Source: Allolobophora icterica (Eukaryota > Annelida > Clitellata > Crassiclitellata > Lumbricidae). Taken from it: a DNA stretch of 64,000 nt. The notes under the pieces are model-generated. The model was not told the DNA's origin. It was given only the letters and a program-made list of their open reading frames with translations, and did not search any database. The translations under genes and the position numbers were made by a program. Position 1 is the first letter of the stretch, and every line of letters begins with the position of its first letter. The DNA lies in assembly GCA_963556255.1 (NCBI GenBank), contig OY744612.1, forward strand, positions 22,610,232 through 22,674,231. The letters are read 5' to 3'. Of the stretch, positions 1 through 10,467 are shown piece by piece.

Positions 1-500
1 ATTAAACTCTTGTGAACCACCTGGATCTAAATATTTAGAACTTCTTGGATGGGCAGAAGTAGGAGAAGAATTGGATTAGATTTGAATCAGCACCTATGTA
101 ATTGTTATTAGTAACTTCTATTGTGCCGGTGTCTAATGTACTAGGCATCAACCGATCGTATGCCAAAACCGATATCAGGTCAATATCCAGAAGATCAGTT
201 TGTAAGACCAGTGGCTGGAGAGTTTATGGCTGAACATGTCCTGGTAAATCAAATAGTGATGGGCAGAAACAGGGGCAGGAAGAGGGGAGGACGAGTTTGG
301 ATTGTGTTAGGTTAGATTTTATTCCAGTTGGTAACTGCCAAGTTATTGCAGAGTTTATGTCTTCACATGCCCAGTAAATTAACTATGATGGGTCAGACCC
401 AGAATGAAGAAGAAAACGTTGTATACAATTGGATCAGCTTACAATTGACACCCTAAAGTGACTGGAAAATTTGAGGCTGGACATGTCTCAGAAAGTAAAC
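1..500. repeat. degenerate tandem repeat, about three long units
   Basis: Three stretches (near 225-270, 350-400 and 470-515) share a core like GAGTTTATGnCTnnACATGTC, then AGTAAAT and ATGGGCAGAAACAGG-like sequence, spaced about 125-130 bases. No coding potential recognised. Confidence 0.4.
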
Positions 501-518
501 TGATAGACAGAAACAGGA

Positions 519-643
519 CACAGAGGAGGAGGAGGAGGAGGAGGAGGAGGAGGAGGAGGAGGAGGAGGAGGAGGAGGAGGAGGAGGAGGAGGACTAGGAG
601 GAGGACTAGGAGGACTAGGAGGAGGACTAGGACGAAGAAGAGA
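519..643 (+). repeat. (GGA)n microsatellite
   Basis: About 125 bases of GGA/GGACTA triplets. The poly-Arg frame across it is an artefact of the repeat. Confidence 0.9.
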
Positions 644-659
644 AGGAGCAGGCAGAACT

Positions 660-1840
660 TATTGTGAGACAGTAATTGGTGTCATCTGATCTCTAGGCTG
701 TTCAGTGTTGCCATTATTTGCCCAAACTGCGCTGATATACATTTCTAGGTCACTAGATTGCTTTGGTAAGTTAAAGTCTGCCTAAGTGGCCCATAGACCA
801 TCTGGGGGTGTGTTCTGGGAATTACCAAGAGGGGGAAATTCCCCAGTATGACAATTAAATTTGCTGTGCAGAGAACCCTTTGATTGGGGCAGAGGTTCTC
901 AGTGTTCTTGAATGATTTGAGAATGTGCATGCTTACTTGAGTCTCTATAAAATCACATTGAAGTTGTCTGCTTAGACATATTTCTGGATTTTTAGTTTTG
1001 TTAAGTGATATGGTGACAATTACAGGTTTGTAGTTATCTGACGTAGAAACCTTGTAAGTCTTTAATATTTTAACCACTTTCTGTTTCTTTCTCTGACATG
1101 ATGATGTCTGATGGCTTTGAGCACTCTTCGTGCAGCACAGTTTGCTGCAGCTCAGAATGTCACCTAAGAGGGTTACTACATAGGGACATTGAACAGGTCC
1201 TACAAAGTACAAACACAGTTGCTCAATTCTATTGATTGATTTGTTTTCATTAGACAATGGTACTGTATACATACAGGTAATTAATAATTTCCAGTGTTGT
1301 TATTATAACTCTGTAGTTTTACTTTAAGTAGTAGTGTCAGGCAGCCAGAAGGGGTTGCAACCACCTGTTTGAAGAACCCCCTAGCTTGAGTTAGTAACAA
1401 TTGAACTTAAAAAGGGTTTGGTAACTAAGGTTGGTTGAACTCTACATGTGGGAACCCACCACTGGTGACTTTCTAGGGTATCTAGGAATTTGTTTTGTTT
1501 TCTGATGAACGATTCGTTGTTAATGAACTTCAACAATAGACTAGAGAGTTCCTCTGATTAGTTTTTCTTGATGACAATGGTATAGTGCAGTTGATTGCTG
1601 TTGAACTGATAGCCAGTGAGACACATCATTAGCACTTGTAGATCAATGGTAATTTATTCACTCAACGATATGACAGGTAAATTATGAAGCCTACTGGTTA
1701 GATTTATGGGTCATATTGGTTCCTGTTGCCGGCCTGAAAAAGCCCACCTCAGCTGTGTTGGGGGGCATTTTGACATAAATTCCAGTTGTACTCTGTCGCG
1801 TTGCATTGTGTTGCATTGTGAAAATTTAGTCCTATTCTGC
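660..1840. other. no gene recognised
   Basis: A 175-codon frame on the - strand (745-1272) has no recognisable motif or neighbouring splice signal and is probably chance or decayed repeat. Nothing else stands out. Confidence 0.5.
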
Positions 1841-1841
1841 T

Positions 1842-1844
<3 letters not shown>

Positions 1845-1876
<32 letters not shown>

Positions 1877-1905
1877 TCATCATCATCATCAACAACAACA
1901 ACAAC
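1845..1905 (+). repeat. (CAT)n and (CAA)n microsatellites
   Basis: Runs of CAT followed by CAA triplets. Confidence 0.85.
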
Positions 1906-2029
1906 CCAGTGATGCTGGTCCGTTGCAAGGTGAAACGATGCTGGCCGGCAGTTTTCCGCTTGCTATTAAGTGTGTGAATGTTAGACTCGACAACAGCTAC
2001 TACTGCTATCCTGTTATTTATTTATTCTG

Positions 2030-3030
2030 CATTACTGTATGGCATTGAGGAAGTTGTTCTGTAACATAACTTGACAACATTTAAGTGAAACTTTGTAAAG
2101 TGCAACTTCAAGAAAAAACTCGTCAGTAGTGCTCCCAACCAAGCAGTAGATTCCATGATCAAACAAAGCAGACTTCAAGCACTTGTAGAGCGAAGAGGGT
2201 GACAGACTGATTAGCTCACTTATGATTTTAAAAGGTAGACTTTTCCAGAATACAGGGCCAACAATTGGCAAAACTTCTGTGCTGGGTAGTGGATGCCTAG
2301 CTCGATTGACGACAAGGATGCCATGTGCAGACGATCGAACGGACCTGTGACCAGGAATAGATGAAGCAGAGATACACTTGTAAGGATCTGAGATAGGATG
2401 GGGCAGTTTGCACTAGGCAATTCTGCATGACAGAATCTTATACTCAATGCATTGAGGTATCGGTAACCAGTGCAGAGTGTCTCTTATATAGACAGAAATA
2501 TAGTACAATTTTTGGGATGCCACTGATCAGATGAGCAGATCAATATTTAGATAAGAAAAGAGCTCAGTCCAGATAAGGTATCATTGTGGAAGTTGATTCT
2601 AGAGGAGATCAGTGGATCAGTGCAGAGGCAGCTTTTTTGGTAAGTGATTGTCGCACAGTGCGAATCTGACAAAGATGATAATGGCAAGATCAACAGACAT
2701 TGTTTACATGATTGTAAAGTGTTAGCTCTGTTGATGAAAGATAATGCCCAAATCTCTGACAAAGGCGGAAAATGTGACATCTGGAAAAGAATGGCAAAGG
2801 GCAAGAAAATGAATTTTGGAGATGACTACCATGCCAAATAAGTTGAGTCTTGTCAGAATTCAACCGAAGACGGTTTGAAGACATCCAAGCAGCCAAAGTC
2901 TCTGATGCATGCGCAATCTGATCAACCAAGGCAGCAGCTGCAGCAGCGGGCCTTGGACATAAGCCTGGGTATCATCAGCATACTGTATTGTGAAATCATA
3001 GTTGTACTCTGCTGTGCTATACTTATGTAT
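2030..3030 (-). mobile_element. decayed CR1/L2-type LINE, reverse transcriptase part
   Basis: Read on the - strand it gives a reverse transcriptase palm with IQYADDTQAYV (YADD catalytic motif, about 2975-3005). After a frameshift follow LAAWMSSNRLRLNSDKTQL, LTLxNHVNNVC and ISSRINFHNDTLSGL. Toward 2030 it gives HGILVV and GPVFWKSLPFK, the usual C-terminal end. Several frameshifts show it is dead. Family assignment rests on these motifs only. Confidence 0.8.
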
Positions 3031-3113
3031 TGTCAAGTTTTAGTTTTGCTCTGCTTTGTTGTACTGTGAAATTTTAACTATACCTTGTTGCATTGTATTG
3101 TGAGATTTTAATA

Positions 3114-3912
3114 GGGGGTGCTGGATAGGGTAGTGGTTAGCGTGCTGGACTGTCAATCGAGAGGTCAGGGATTCAAATCCCGACCAGTTTGGTTCGAGAT
3201 TCTATTCCACCTGCACCCCTAGCCAACTCAGCTATAATGAGTACACTGACTGTACACTGTCGGTGGGAAGATTAAACGGTGAGGGAGAGGACTGGCCACC
3301 CACCGTTATATGCTGAGGCTATGGAAATGAAGTTGCATACACTTCATACTAGGGCTTAGCCAATTTTGTCTTTTTGCTGATTCGGAATACTGGATAGTAT
3401 AGGCCATTATTTGCCTATTCTGATTATTAATTAAGGCTTAATTATCAAGTTAGTCATCATTGGCTAATTATTTGGCATCTGCTACAAGTGTAGGATGGAA
3501 CAACAGCCAGTCAGTGATCCCCTTCCCTAGACCACATATATTTCTCCATTGATTGAGAGGCCTGACGGACCCTAGCCCTGGTGGCCTGTAGCAGGTACAT
3601 GGTAGGTTTAGGGCATTGATTTAAGGGCCCAGGTGCTACCCTTCGAACGGGTGCCTGGTTATTCTGGAGCCCAATGATAGCCCTAATAAGTATTTGGCAA
3701 TCAAAATTATATGTGAGTGGCCTATAAATTGTTATTAGTGAAACCGTCGAAAAAACAACTCTTCTGTGGGTTAGAAATTCCAGATCCGGATAATTTCGGA
3801 TAATCCAAAAATCGGCAAAATCAGTTTACTGATCCGAATTTCGGTTATGCCCTACTTCATACCCATGGCTGCCTCAGGTCTAGCTTAAGGGTCTGATCTT
3901 CTTCTTCGACTT
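3114..3912 (+). mobile_element. tRNA-derived SINE, copy 1, interrupted by a MITE
   Basis: The head has an A-box-like TAGTGGTTAGCG and a B-box GATTCAAATCC. The body has TGAGTACACTGACTGTACAC, TCGGTGGGAAGATTAAACGG and GGGAGAGGACTGGCCACC. At 3350-3854 a hAT-type element is inserted, and the SINE resumes with CCATGGCTGCCTC. The same family recurs at least seven more times in the window. Confidence 0.85.
3350..3854. mobile_element. hAT-type MITE inside SINE copy 1
   Basis: The 505-bp element starts TAGGGCTTAGCC and ends GGTTATGCCCTA. It is flanked by a perfect 8-bp target duplication CTTCATAC (3342-3349 and 3855-3862). Eight-base duplications and short TAGGG-type ends fit the hAT superfamily. No transposase frame is visible, so it is non-autonomous. 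Confidence 0.88.
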
Positions 3913-4511
3913 CATTCTACTGCATAATGTTGTAATGTCCTCTATCGTATTGTACTATGTTGTATTCGAGCAAATCCAAAGATGAAAGACAGCTTGTACG
4001 AAGAAACAGCCCATGCTAGGTGTTAATGTGACAGGGTTCCACTTCTTCCCAGCCACACGTTTTGATCTAAACATTTGCAAAATCTCATAAGTAGTACGGT
4101 TGTGGAAATCGATCAAAGCTGTCACCGCTGTTTAACTGAAATTCAATTACTGCGTCGTCGTACAATAATTTCAAGGCTATTTTATATTTTTTTGTCTGAT
4201 CCATTGTATTCCTACAGTTGAATTGGTTTTAGACAGTTACAGAATTTTTGACACCATGTGATATTTCTGATGTTATTGTTACTGGTACAGTGGGGATTTT
4301 TTAAGTCAGTGGTTATAAAACTGAAGTGAGCACTTAAGAAGGCCAGGTTTTGCCCTGTTGTGTAATAGATCCTCAATGCTTCTGTCGAAATTACTTGACA
4401 TTCTAGGAGATTTGTGCTATAAAAAATGCGTGCCTTATGCTATCAGTGAGTCTGGAAACAACCAGTTAACTATTCCGCCTTGATTAAATTAAAACAGTTG
4501 TTTATGCACTT
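3913..4511. other. no feature recognised
   Basis: AT-rich unique-looking sequence without long frames or clear repeats. Confidence 0.5.
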
Positions 4512-4633
4512 CTGGGGTGTATGATAGTCTAGTGGTTAGAGTGAAGGACTCTCAGCCCAGAGGTAGGGGGTTCAAATCCATACCAGATAAAAACTTATAC
4601 AATGAATAGAGAGAGAATAGAGAGAGAGAGAGA

Positions 4634-4722
<89 letters not shown>

Positions 4723-4760
4723 TGGCCACCACTATTATACTAAGAAATGTACTGACACTT
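4512..4760 (+). mobile_element. tRNA-derived SINE, copy 2, with (GA)n expansion
   Basis: The head has TAGTCTAGTGGTTAGAG and the B-box GGTTCAAATCC. The body is replaced by about 110 bases of GA repeat (4600-4719), after which CACTGGCCACCA of the SINE resumes. Confidence 0.8.
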
Positions 4761-5276
4761 AATACCCATTATATTAGACTCACAAATTGTAAGTTGTTAT
4801 ATTGGAATTTACTCATCCGTGGTTGCAGCCAACCAGATGTTTTGACAGTGTTACAATGACGACGTGACGTCATGTTTGCTGTTATTCACGTGAGTTTTTG
4901 GGGAAGTTTTTCACTAATAAAGGAAATTTCGGCATCTCTTTACTAGGTTCGTATGACTAAATGTAATTGGAGGCATAAACCGTAGATCAGCTAACGACTG
5001 TTGGACTGAAAAACCAGGTCAGAATGTTTAACAGATCTTATCAGGAAGCTATAAGATATTAGGAATTAACAATTGTTTAAGTGATGACAGGTAATTGTAA
5101 GTCTAGGTATGTTATTTTCAGTATGATAATTTTCTTGTGTATGCGTGCGTGCATGTGTGTGAGTGCGTGTTTATGTATGTATTTACGGTAACTAGACATT
5201 TATATAGCGCCTTCAGGTACCTCTCAAGAACACTCGTGACTGTCTAACTGATGTAAGCAAGTGTGTTGACGGCATT
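4761..5276. other. mostly nothing; LINE 3' tail relic on the - strand
   Basis: At 5195-5245 the sequence ATTTATATAGCGCCTTCAGG is the reverse complement of the 3' end seen on several LINE copies here. The rest is unremarkable. Confidence 0.5.
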
Positions 5277-5467
5277 TTGAAAGTGTTTGTTGAAGAGAGT
5301 TAAGGTGAGCTGGGGTTAACTTTGTTCAGTAAAGGTAAGTTTAAGCAAGATAAGTTTTAGGAAGTTAAATTTGAAAGTGTTTGTTGAAGAGAGTTAAGGT
5401 GAGCTTGTGTTAAGTTTGTTCAGTAAAGGTAAGTTTAAGCAAGATAAGTTTTAGGAAGTTAAATTTG
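5277..5467 (+). repeat. two-copy tandem duplication, 94-bp period
   Basis: TTGAAAGTGTTTGTTGAAGA starts both copies (5277 and 5371). The copies differ at only a few positions, so the duplication is young. Confidence 0.85.
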
Positions 5468-5900
5468 GTTAAGGGAATTTTAGGTATGTTCGGATTAGCT
5501 TAGGTTAGGTAAGTTTTGCCATTTGATGTTTAAATAAGGTAAGTTGTTGTATGCTGAATTTAGTAAAAACAGCTTTACCTAAGGTAATATATGTACTTAA
5601 ACACATACATGTATATGCATACATACATACATGCATACAAACATTCATGTGTACATGCACCAATGCATTTCATTTGAAAGAGACCATTGACTTGTTGAAT
5701 AATGAGTGTAGACAGATTTCATGCATTCATATATTCTAGCGAGTTACGAGTGACTCAAAGAGATTGAGTGGATTTTTTAGCAACTTTTAACCAGCCAAGA
5801 GGTAGGCTAAGAGGGAGAGATATTTCTGAAAAGGGTTTATAAGGATTTTGTTTGGGTTTTCCTCTATCAATATTTTTTTTATTTTTTGTCACAGTATAGT

Positions 5901-6170
5901 TTTTGGACAATGTATTGCTCTGTACAATACAGGATGCATTTTGTTTGTAAACGCTATATATTGCACCTGTTGCAATCGTGTTGAATAGAGCAAAGTAATC
6001 AGCTTGGTTGTTATATATACACTCTGTGGGGAAAAATATTTTTTGGACAATGTATTGCTCTGTATAGGATGCATTTTGTTTACCCTATATATTGACCTGT
6101 CGCAATCATGTTGAATAAAGCAACATACTCGGCATGGTTGTTATATATACACTCTGAGGGGAAAAGGCAA
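5901..6170 (+). repeat. two-copy tandem duplication, 140-bp period
   Basis: TTTTGGACAATGTATTGCTC begins each copy (5901 and 6041), and both end with TATATATACACTCTG and GGGGAAAA. The second copy has small deletions. Confidence 0.85.
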
Positions 6171-6770
6171 CTCCTGTAAAACTTCATAATTATGCATTGA
6201 AAATTAATAACAATTAAATTTTTGATCAAATTTGGAAAACAACCAGTTGGACTATTGTTTTTCATACATAGAGCTATAATTTGTACTCGAATGTTCTCCT
6301 TCAGCTTTGATGCTCACAGTAATTTGCACTCACCACTGACTTAATTCTGTTTTGTCCTTTCCACTGAATGTCATAAATTTTGCCATAAATGGTTTGATTG
6401 CAAATGACACCACTGTGATGTCATATTTAATGGGTGACCTACCATGATGTAAAAAATTACTAGCCATTACAGTCAAGGTTAATATCCATTTATGAATATT
6501 TTTTGGTTATATATAAACAATAGTCGTAGGGTGTTGCTTTTCCACTCACGCTGTAGATATATAATCGATTTATGCACCAATGAACACATATACATGTATA
6601 CTGATCTGGAATCTCCAGTTGTATCATGATGAACAATTCATCCATCAATCAATAGTCCTTCTAACAATTCTTTGGACAGAACTAGATGCGATTGGTGATG
6701 CCCGAAAGTCCTATTGGATTAGTTTCAGTTCAGTAGGGCACAAATGATTATTATTATTATTTATTATTAC

Positions 6771-6809
<39 letters not shown>

Positions 6810-6889
6810 TAGCACATATGTGGGGATGCTACCGGGGCAGTTATGTTAAGTTGCACTTTATCTTCTTATAATAATAATAATTATGTAAT

Positions 6890-6890
<1 letters not shown>
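6171..6890. repeat. AT-rich spacer with (TTA)n near 6748-6806
   Basis: A TTA microsatellite, otherwise no recognised feature. Confidence 0.6.
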
Positions 6891-7287
<397 letters not shown>

Positions 7288-7352
7288 AATGGTCCACGTG
7301 ACAACCATTGAAATGCTAAGCATGGGTGGCTCACAAACTATGATATCTGGAT

Positions 7353-8279
7353 CATAGTTCGAGAATTCGTGACTTTCGATTTTAAAATTCGTAAAAATTC
7401 GCGAATTTTTGATTTATTTTAAAATTCGTAAAAATTCGCTGAGCCATTGTTGGGTCTTTTTTACATTGACAGTGGCGTTTTGCAAAAACAGTGTAAAGAA
7501 AAACAACAAATGTGATGACGTCATAATTTGTTGCGTTAAGCTTCTGCTTAGAATTTAATGTAAAATTCAATATAAAAGTTTATTACGTAACGAGTTAATT
7601 TAGTAATTTAGTTAAAATCTACTTTCTTAAAGATGAAAGAACATGGAAGTGGAAGTATGTAGTAATTTTGGAGGAGAAGGAAAGGGTAATCCAAAAATGC
7701 CGTTTTGTTTTTGGGACAAGGAATTTGTTGGTTGTTCTGCCCGAATTCGGGAGCATTTACATGGCGAAAATACAGAAACCAGAGTCGAGTGGGAGCAGTG
7801 GGCTGTTCGTGACGTAGAATCAGAGGACGATGAAGTAGAAGACGCAGCTCAGTGAACGTTGCCAACCCTTTGTAACTATGTTTGGTTGTAAGCTGTGTTA
7901 GTGACTAACTGGTCACACTGGAGCTGGGGCACTGGTGGTTTTTCTTTCTGCTGACTGACACTCACAGTCACACCCAACTATGATAGAAATGGAAGTTCAT
8001 GACTCCAAGTAGAACAGTAACTGAATATCAGTACTATTGTGTAGATAGTCGGCTATCTTTTACGGCTGATTGATTGCCTATGACACTGACATTTATTTGC
8101 TTATAAAGTTGAAAACTAAACAAATAATAGGCCTAACATTCGTTGCCATGACAAAGAATTCTATTATTTTATTATTTCATGAATTTTAACGAATTTTAAA
8201 ACTGCAGTTTTAAAATTCGTTAAAATTCGTGAATTTTTAAAATTTTTAAAATTCGTAAAATGCGAATTCTCGAACTATG
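7353..8279 (+). mobile_element. hAT-type transposon, 927 bp, with transposase remnant
   Basis: The ends CATAGTTCGAGAATTCG and its complement form terminal inverted repeats. The flanks carry a perfect 8-bp duplication ATCTGGAT (7345-7352 and 8280-8287). Many AATTCGTAAAAATTCG repeats lie just inside both ends. The frame at 7643-7855 looks like the first part of a hAT transposase (see separate entry). Confidence 0.88.
7643..7855 (+). pseudogene. hAT transposase N-terminal fragment, BED-finger-like
   Basis: Seventy residues with CFWDKEFVGCSARIREHLHG, resembling a BED zinc finger (C-x2-C-KEF-x-R-x-HL). The expected second Cys of the first pair is Trp, so the finger is probably broken. No downstream catalytic domain is present. 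It lies inside the 7353-8279 element. Confidence 0.55.
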
Positions 8280-8287
8280 ATCTGGAT

Positions 8288-8712
8288 TCATTAATAAATT
8301 AGAAGATAATAAAAGTATCATATGTAGAAACCAGATGCCTGCCTCAACCACAAAAACTGTATCCTCTGACCATGTTATCTGAGGAATGCTAAATAATACT
8401 CTTGTTGTTTGTCCCAAATCGTTCTTTGTATGCTCGATGTATACTCAATTCACAATAAAACAACAGTTGTGCGTCTCATGTCTCTTGCGCAATTGGTGAT
8501 GAAAAATAATGCTCTTGGAAAGAGCAATGAAAAACAATGTGATGGAGAGAGCGATGAAAAACAATGCGCTTGGAAGAACAATATGTGCCAAACAATGTGT
8601 ACAAAACCACATATTTTATGCTAGAATATCCTGATTTCTGAGGGACACAATGCCTTTATTGTTTAATGTCAAGGCTCACTTTGTAGAGAACTCAATATGT
8701 AGTGCATTCAAG
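8288..8712. other. no gene recognised; small local duplication
   Basis: A short unit GAGCAATGAAAAACAATG repeats around 8521-8570. Nothing else recognised. Confidence 0.45.
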
Positions 8713-9005
8713 AGGGCTGTGTAACATTCTAGTTGTTAGCATGCAGTCAGTCATAAGGTCAAGGGTTCAAATCCTTGCCAGGGCAGAAATTTGATTTGTG
8801 TACCCTAGTGAACTCGACTATAATGAGTATGTTGACCATACGATGTTAGTGGGAAGATCGCTTGGCGAGGGACAGGACTGGCTTTTGTACATTACATAGT
8901 CCACCGACCATAATGTGCGAATGCTTAGAAAAATGAAGTCATTAACACTTTATATGCATGGCTACCTCTCTGGGTAGCATAAGGTACTGGATTTTTTTCT
9001 TCAAG
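8713..9005 (+). mobile_element. tRNA-derived SINE, copy 3
   Basis: B-box GGTTCAAATCC at about 8763, then GACTATAATGAGTATG, GTGGGAAGATCGCTTGGCGA and GGACAGGACTGGC, with the tail CATGGCTACCTC. Complete but diverged. Confidence 0.8.
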
Positions 9006-9540
9006 AAGTTTTTAATAGGATCTATATAAATATCCACCTACTTTACATTGTCCATTCCATAAAGAATAATCATAAGGTTGTTGTGTAGGCACGTAGTTAG
9101 TGAGATGTGGGCTTCTGAACCCTGCTCAGATACTCGTGGACCATGGTGCAATGTGCTTTGACATTTTGTGGATACTGTTACAAGTTATTTGCGTAAATAG
9201 CAGACACTCACATAGTCACATTGTTAACTGCTGCCAGACAGTTGTGTTTAATTACTCAGTAATAGGCAACATTACCATGTGCATATAGGTCACAGCGACT
9301 ATTCTTTGTTACCAGACAATCAGTGTCTATGGCTGCATTAGTGTGTCAGCTGTTTTCAGAGATTAGTTTTAAGAGTGCAGCAAAACAGTTTTTTGTTTCA
9401 GCTGCGACATCTGGTGACCATTTTATATCTGAGGCTTTAGACATGTTATGGTTTGAGACTGAGATTGACATCCATGCATTTCATTTAAACAACCCTGTCG
9501 GCTGTCTTTCACTTCAGATTTTATTTGTTTGATGTTACCA
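9006..9540. other. no gene recognised
   Basis: Frames of 62-69 codons occur, but none has a known motif or splice context. Confidence 0.45.
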
Positions 9541-9589
9541 TGGTGTTAGTGTCGATGAAATTGATGATGAAGACGATGTTGGTGTGGAT

Positions 9590-9775
9590 GACGATGATTT
9601 AGGTGATGACAGGGTGTTGGTGTTGGTGGTATTGGTGTTGGTGGTATTGGTGTTGGTGGTGTTGGTGGTATTGGTATTGGTGGTATTGGTGGTATTGGTG
9701 TTAGTGGTATTAGTATTGGTGGTGTTCGTAGTAGTGTAATTGGTGGTGGTGGTTTTGGTGGTGTTTTTGATGACA
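9590..9775 (+). repeat. GGTGTTGGTGGTATT minisatellite
   Basis: Imperfect GGTGTTGGTGGTATT units. The Thr-Asn frames on the - strand come from the repeat. Confidence 0.85.
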
Positions 9776-9839
9776 ATGTGGTGGTAGTGACAATGGTGAT
9801 GATGATGATGACAATGCAGGAAACCAAACAATGAGCAGA

Positions 9840-10320
9840 CGTTGTGTGTACTCTGTCATCTAGAAATTCTTTGCCAATGTGCTTATGATCGTGACCACTC
9901 CTTCATTGCCACGGCTGTATTGTTATATTGTTAGTCAGAGGGGATTTACGTTTGTGCAATGTCTCAGTTAATCTGCTATTTATAGTACACTTAAAGGATG
10001 ACATTTGCATTATCAATTCATGCATTTTTATGTATGTATCTGTGTAAGTATGGACGTATATATGTACGCATGACATCATATGTATGTACTTATGTAAGTA
10101 TGTACATACATCCTTTCTCTGCCTTTGTTTTACGAGCGGTTGATGACCAGTCTTTTTGACTGTGGTCTTGTTTCATCAGATGTGAGCATCTCTGAGAATT
10201 TTTCTTGAAGAAGCTCTGTATAGGCGTGAACTTTCAAAATATTTTACAGTTACCAAACAGTACGATATGGAAACTGTTTTTGTGTTTAGCTGCAGAGAGC
10301 TCTGCCTCTAGACGAATGCG
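9840..10320 (+). promoter_or_regulatory. upstream region of DOP1
   Basis: Holds TATG/TACG simple repeats at 10025-10110, then a probable 5' UTR acceptor near 10289-10294. No TATA or initiator motif is convincing, so the promoter may lie further upstream. Confidence 0.3.
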
Positions 10321-10467
10321 ATGAATGTGCTGAATCTCGAAGAGTGTGAGCTGCTGTGCGATTCCAAGTACCGAGCGTACGTCTCGCAGGTGGACAAGGC
10401 GCTCAAGGCTTTCGAGTACACGAGCGAATGGGCCGACCTGATATCAGCACTCGGAAAGCTCAACAAG
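10321..10467 (+). CDS. DOP1: DOP1 coding exon 1 (start codon)
   Basis: Encodes residues 1-49 and ends LGKLNK before a GTACAG donor, phase 0. The start at 10321 places the conserved [16 protein letters not shown] segment about a dozen residues from the N-terminus, as in the family. An overlapping ATG-CGA-TGA lies at 10316-10324. A likely acceptor (TTTAG or CTGCAG) just upstream suggests that the 5' UTR is spliced. Confidence 0.93.

Noticed and set aside
745..1272. 175-codon frame on the - strand
   Set aside because: No family motif, no splice or promoter context, and composition is like the surrounding AT-rich DNA.
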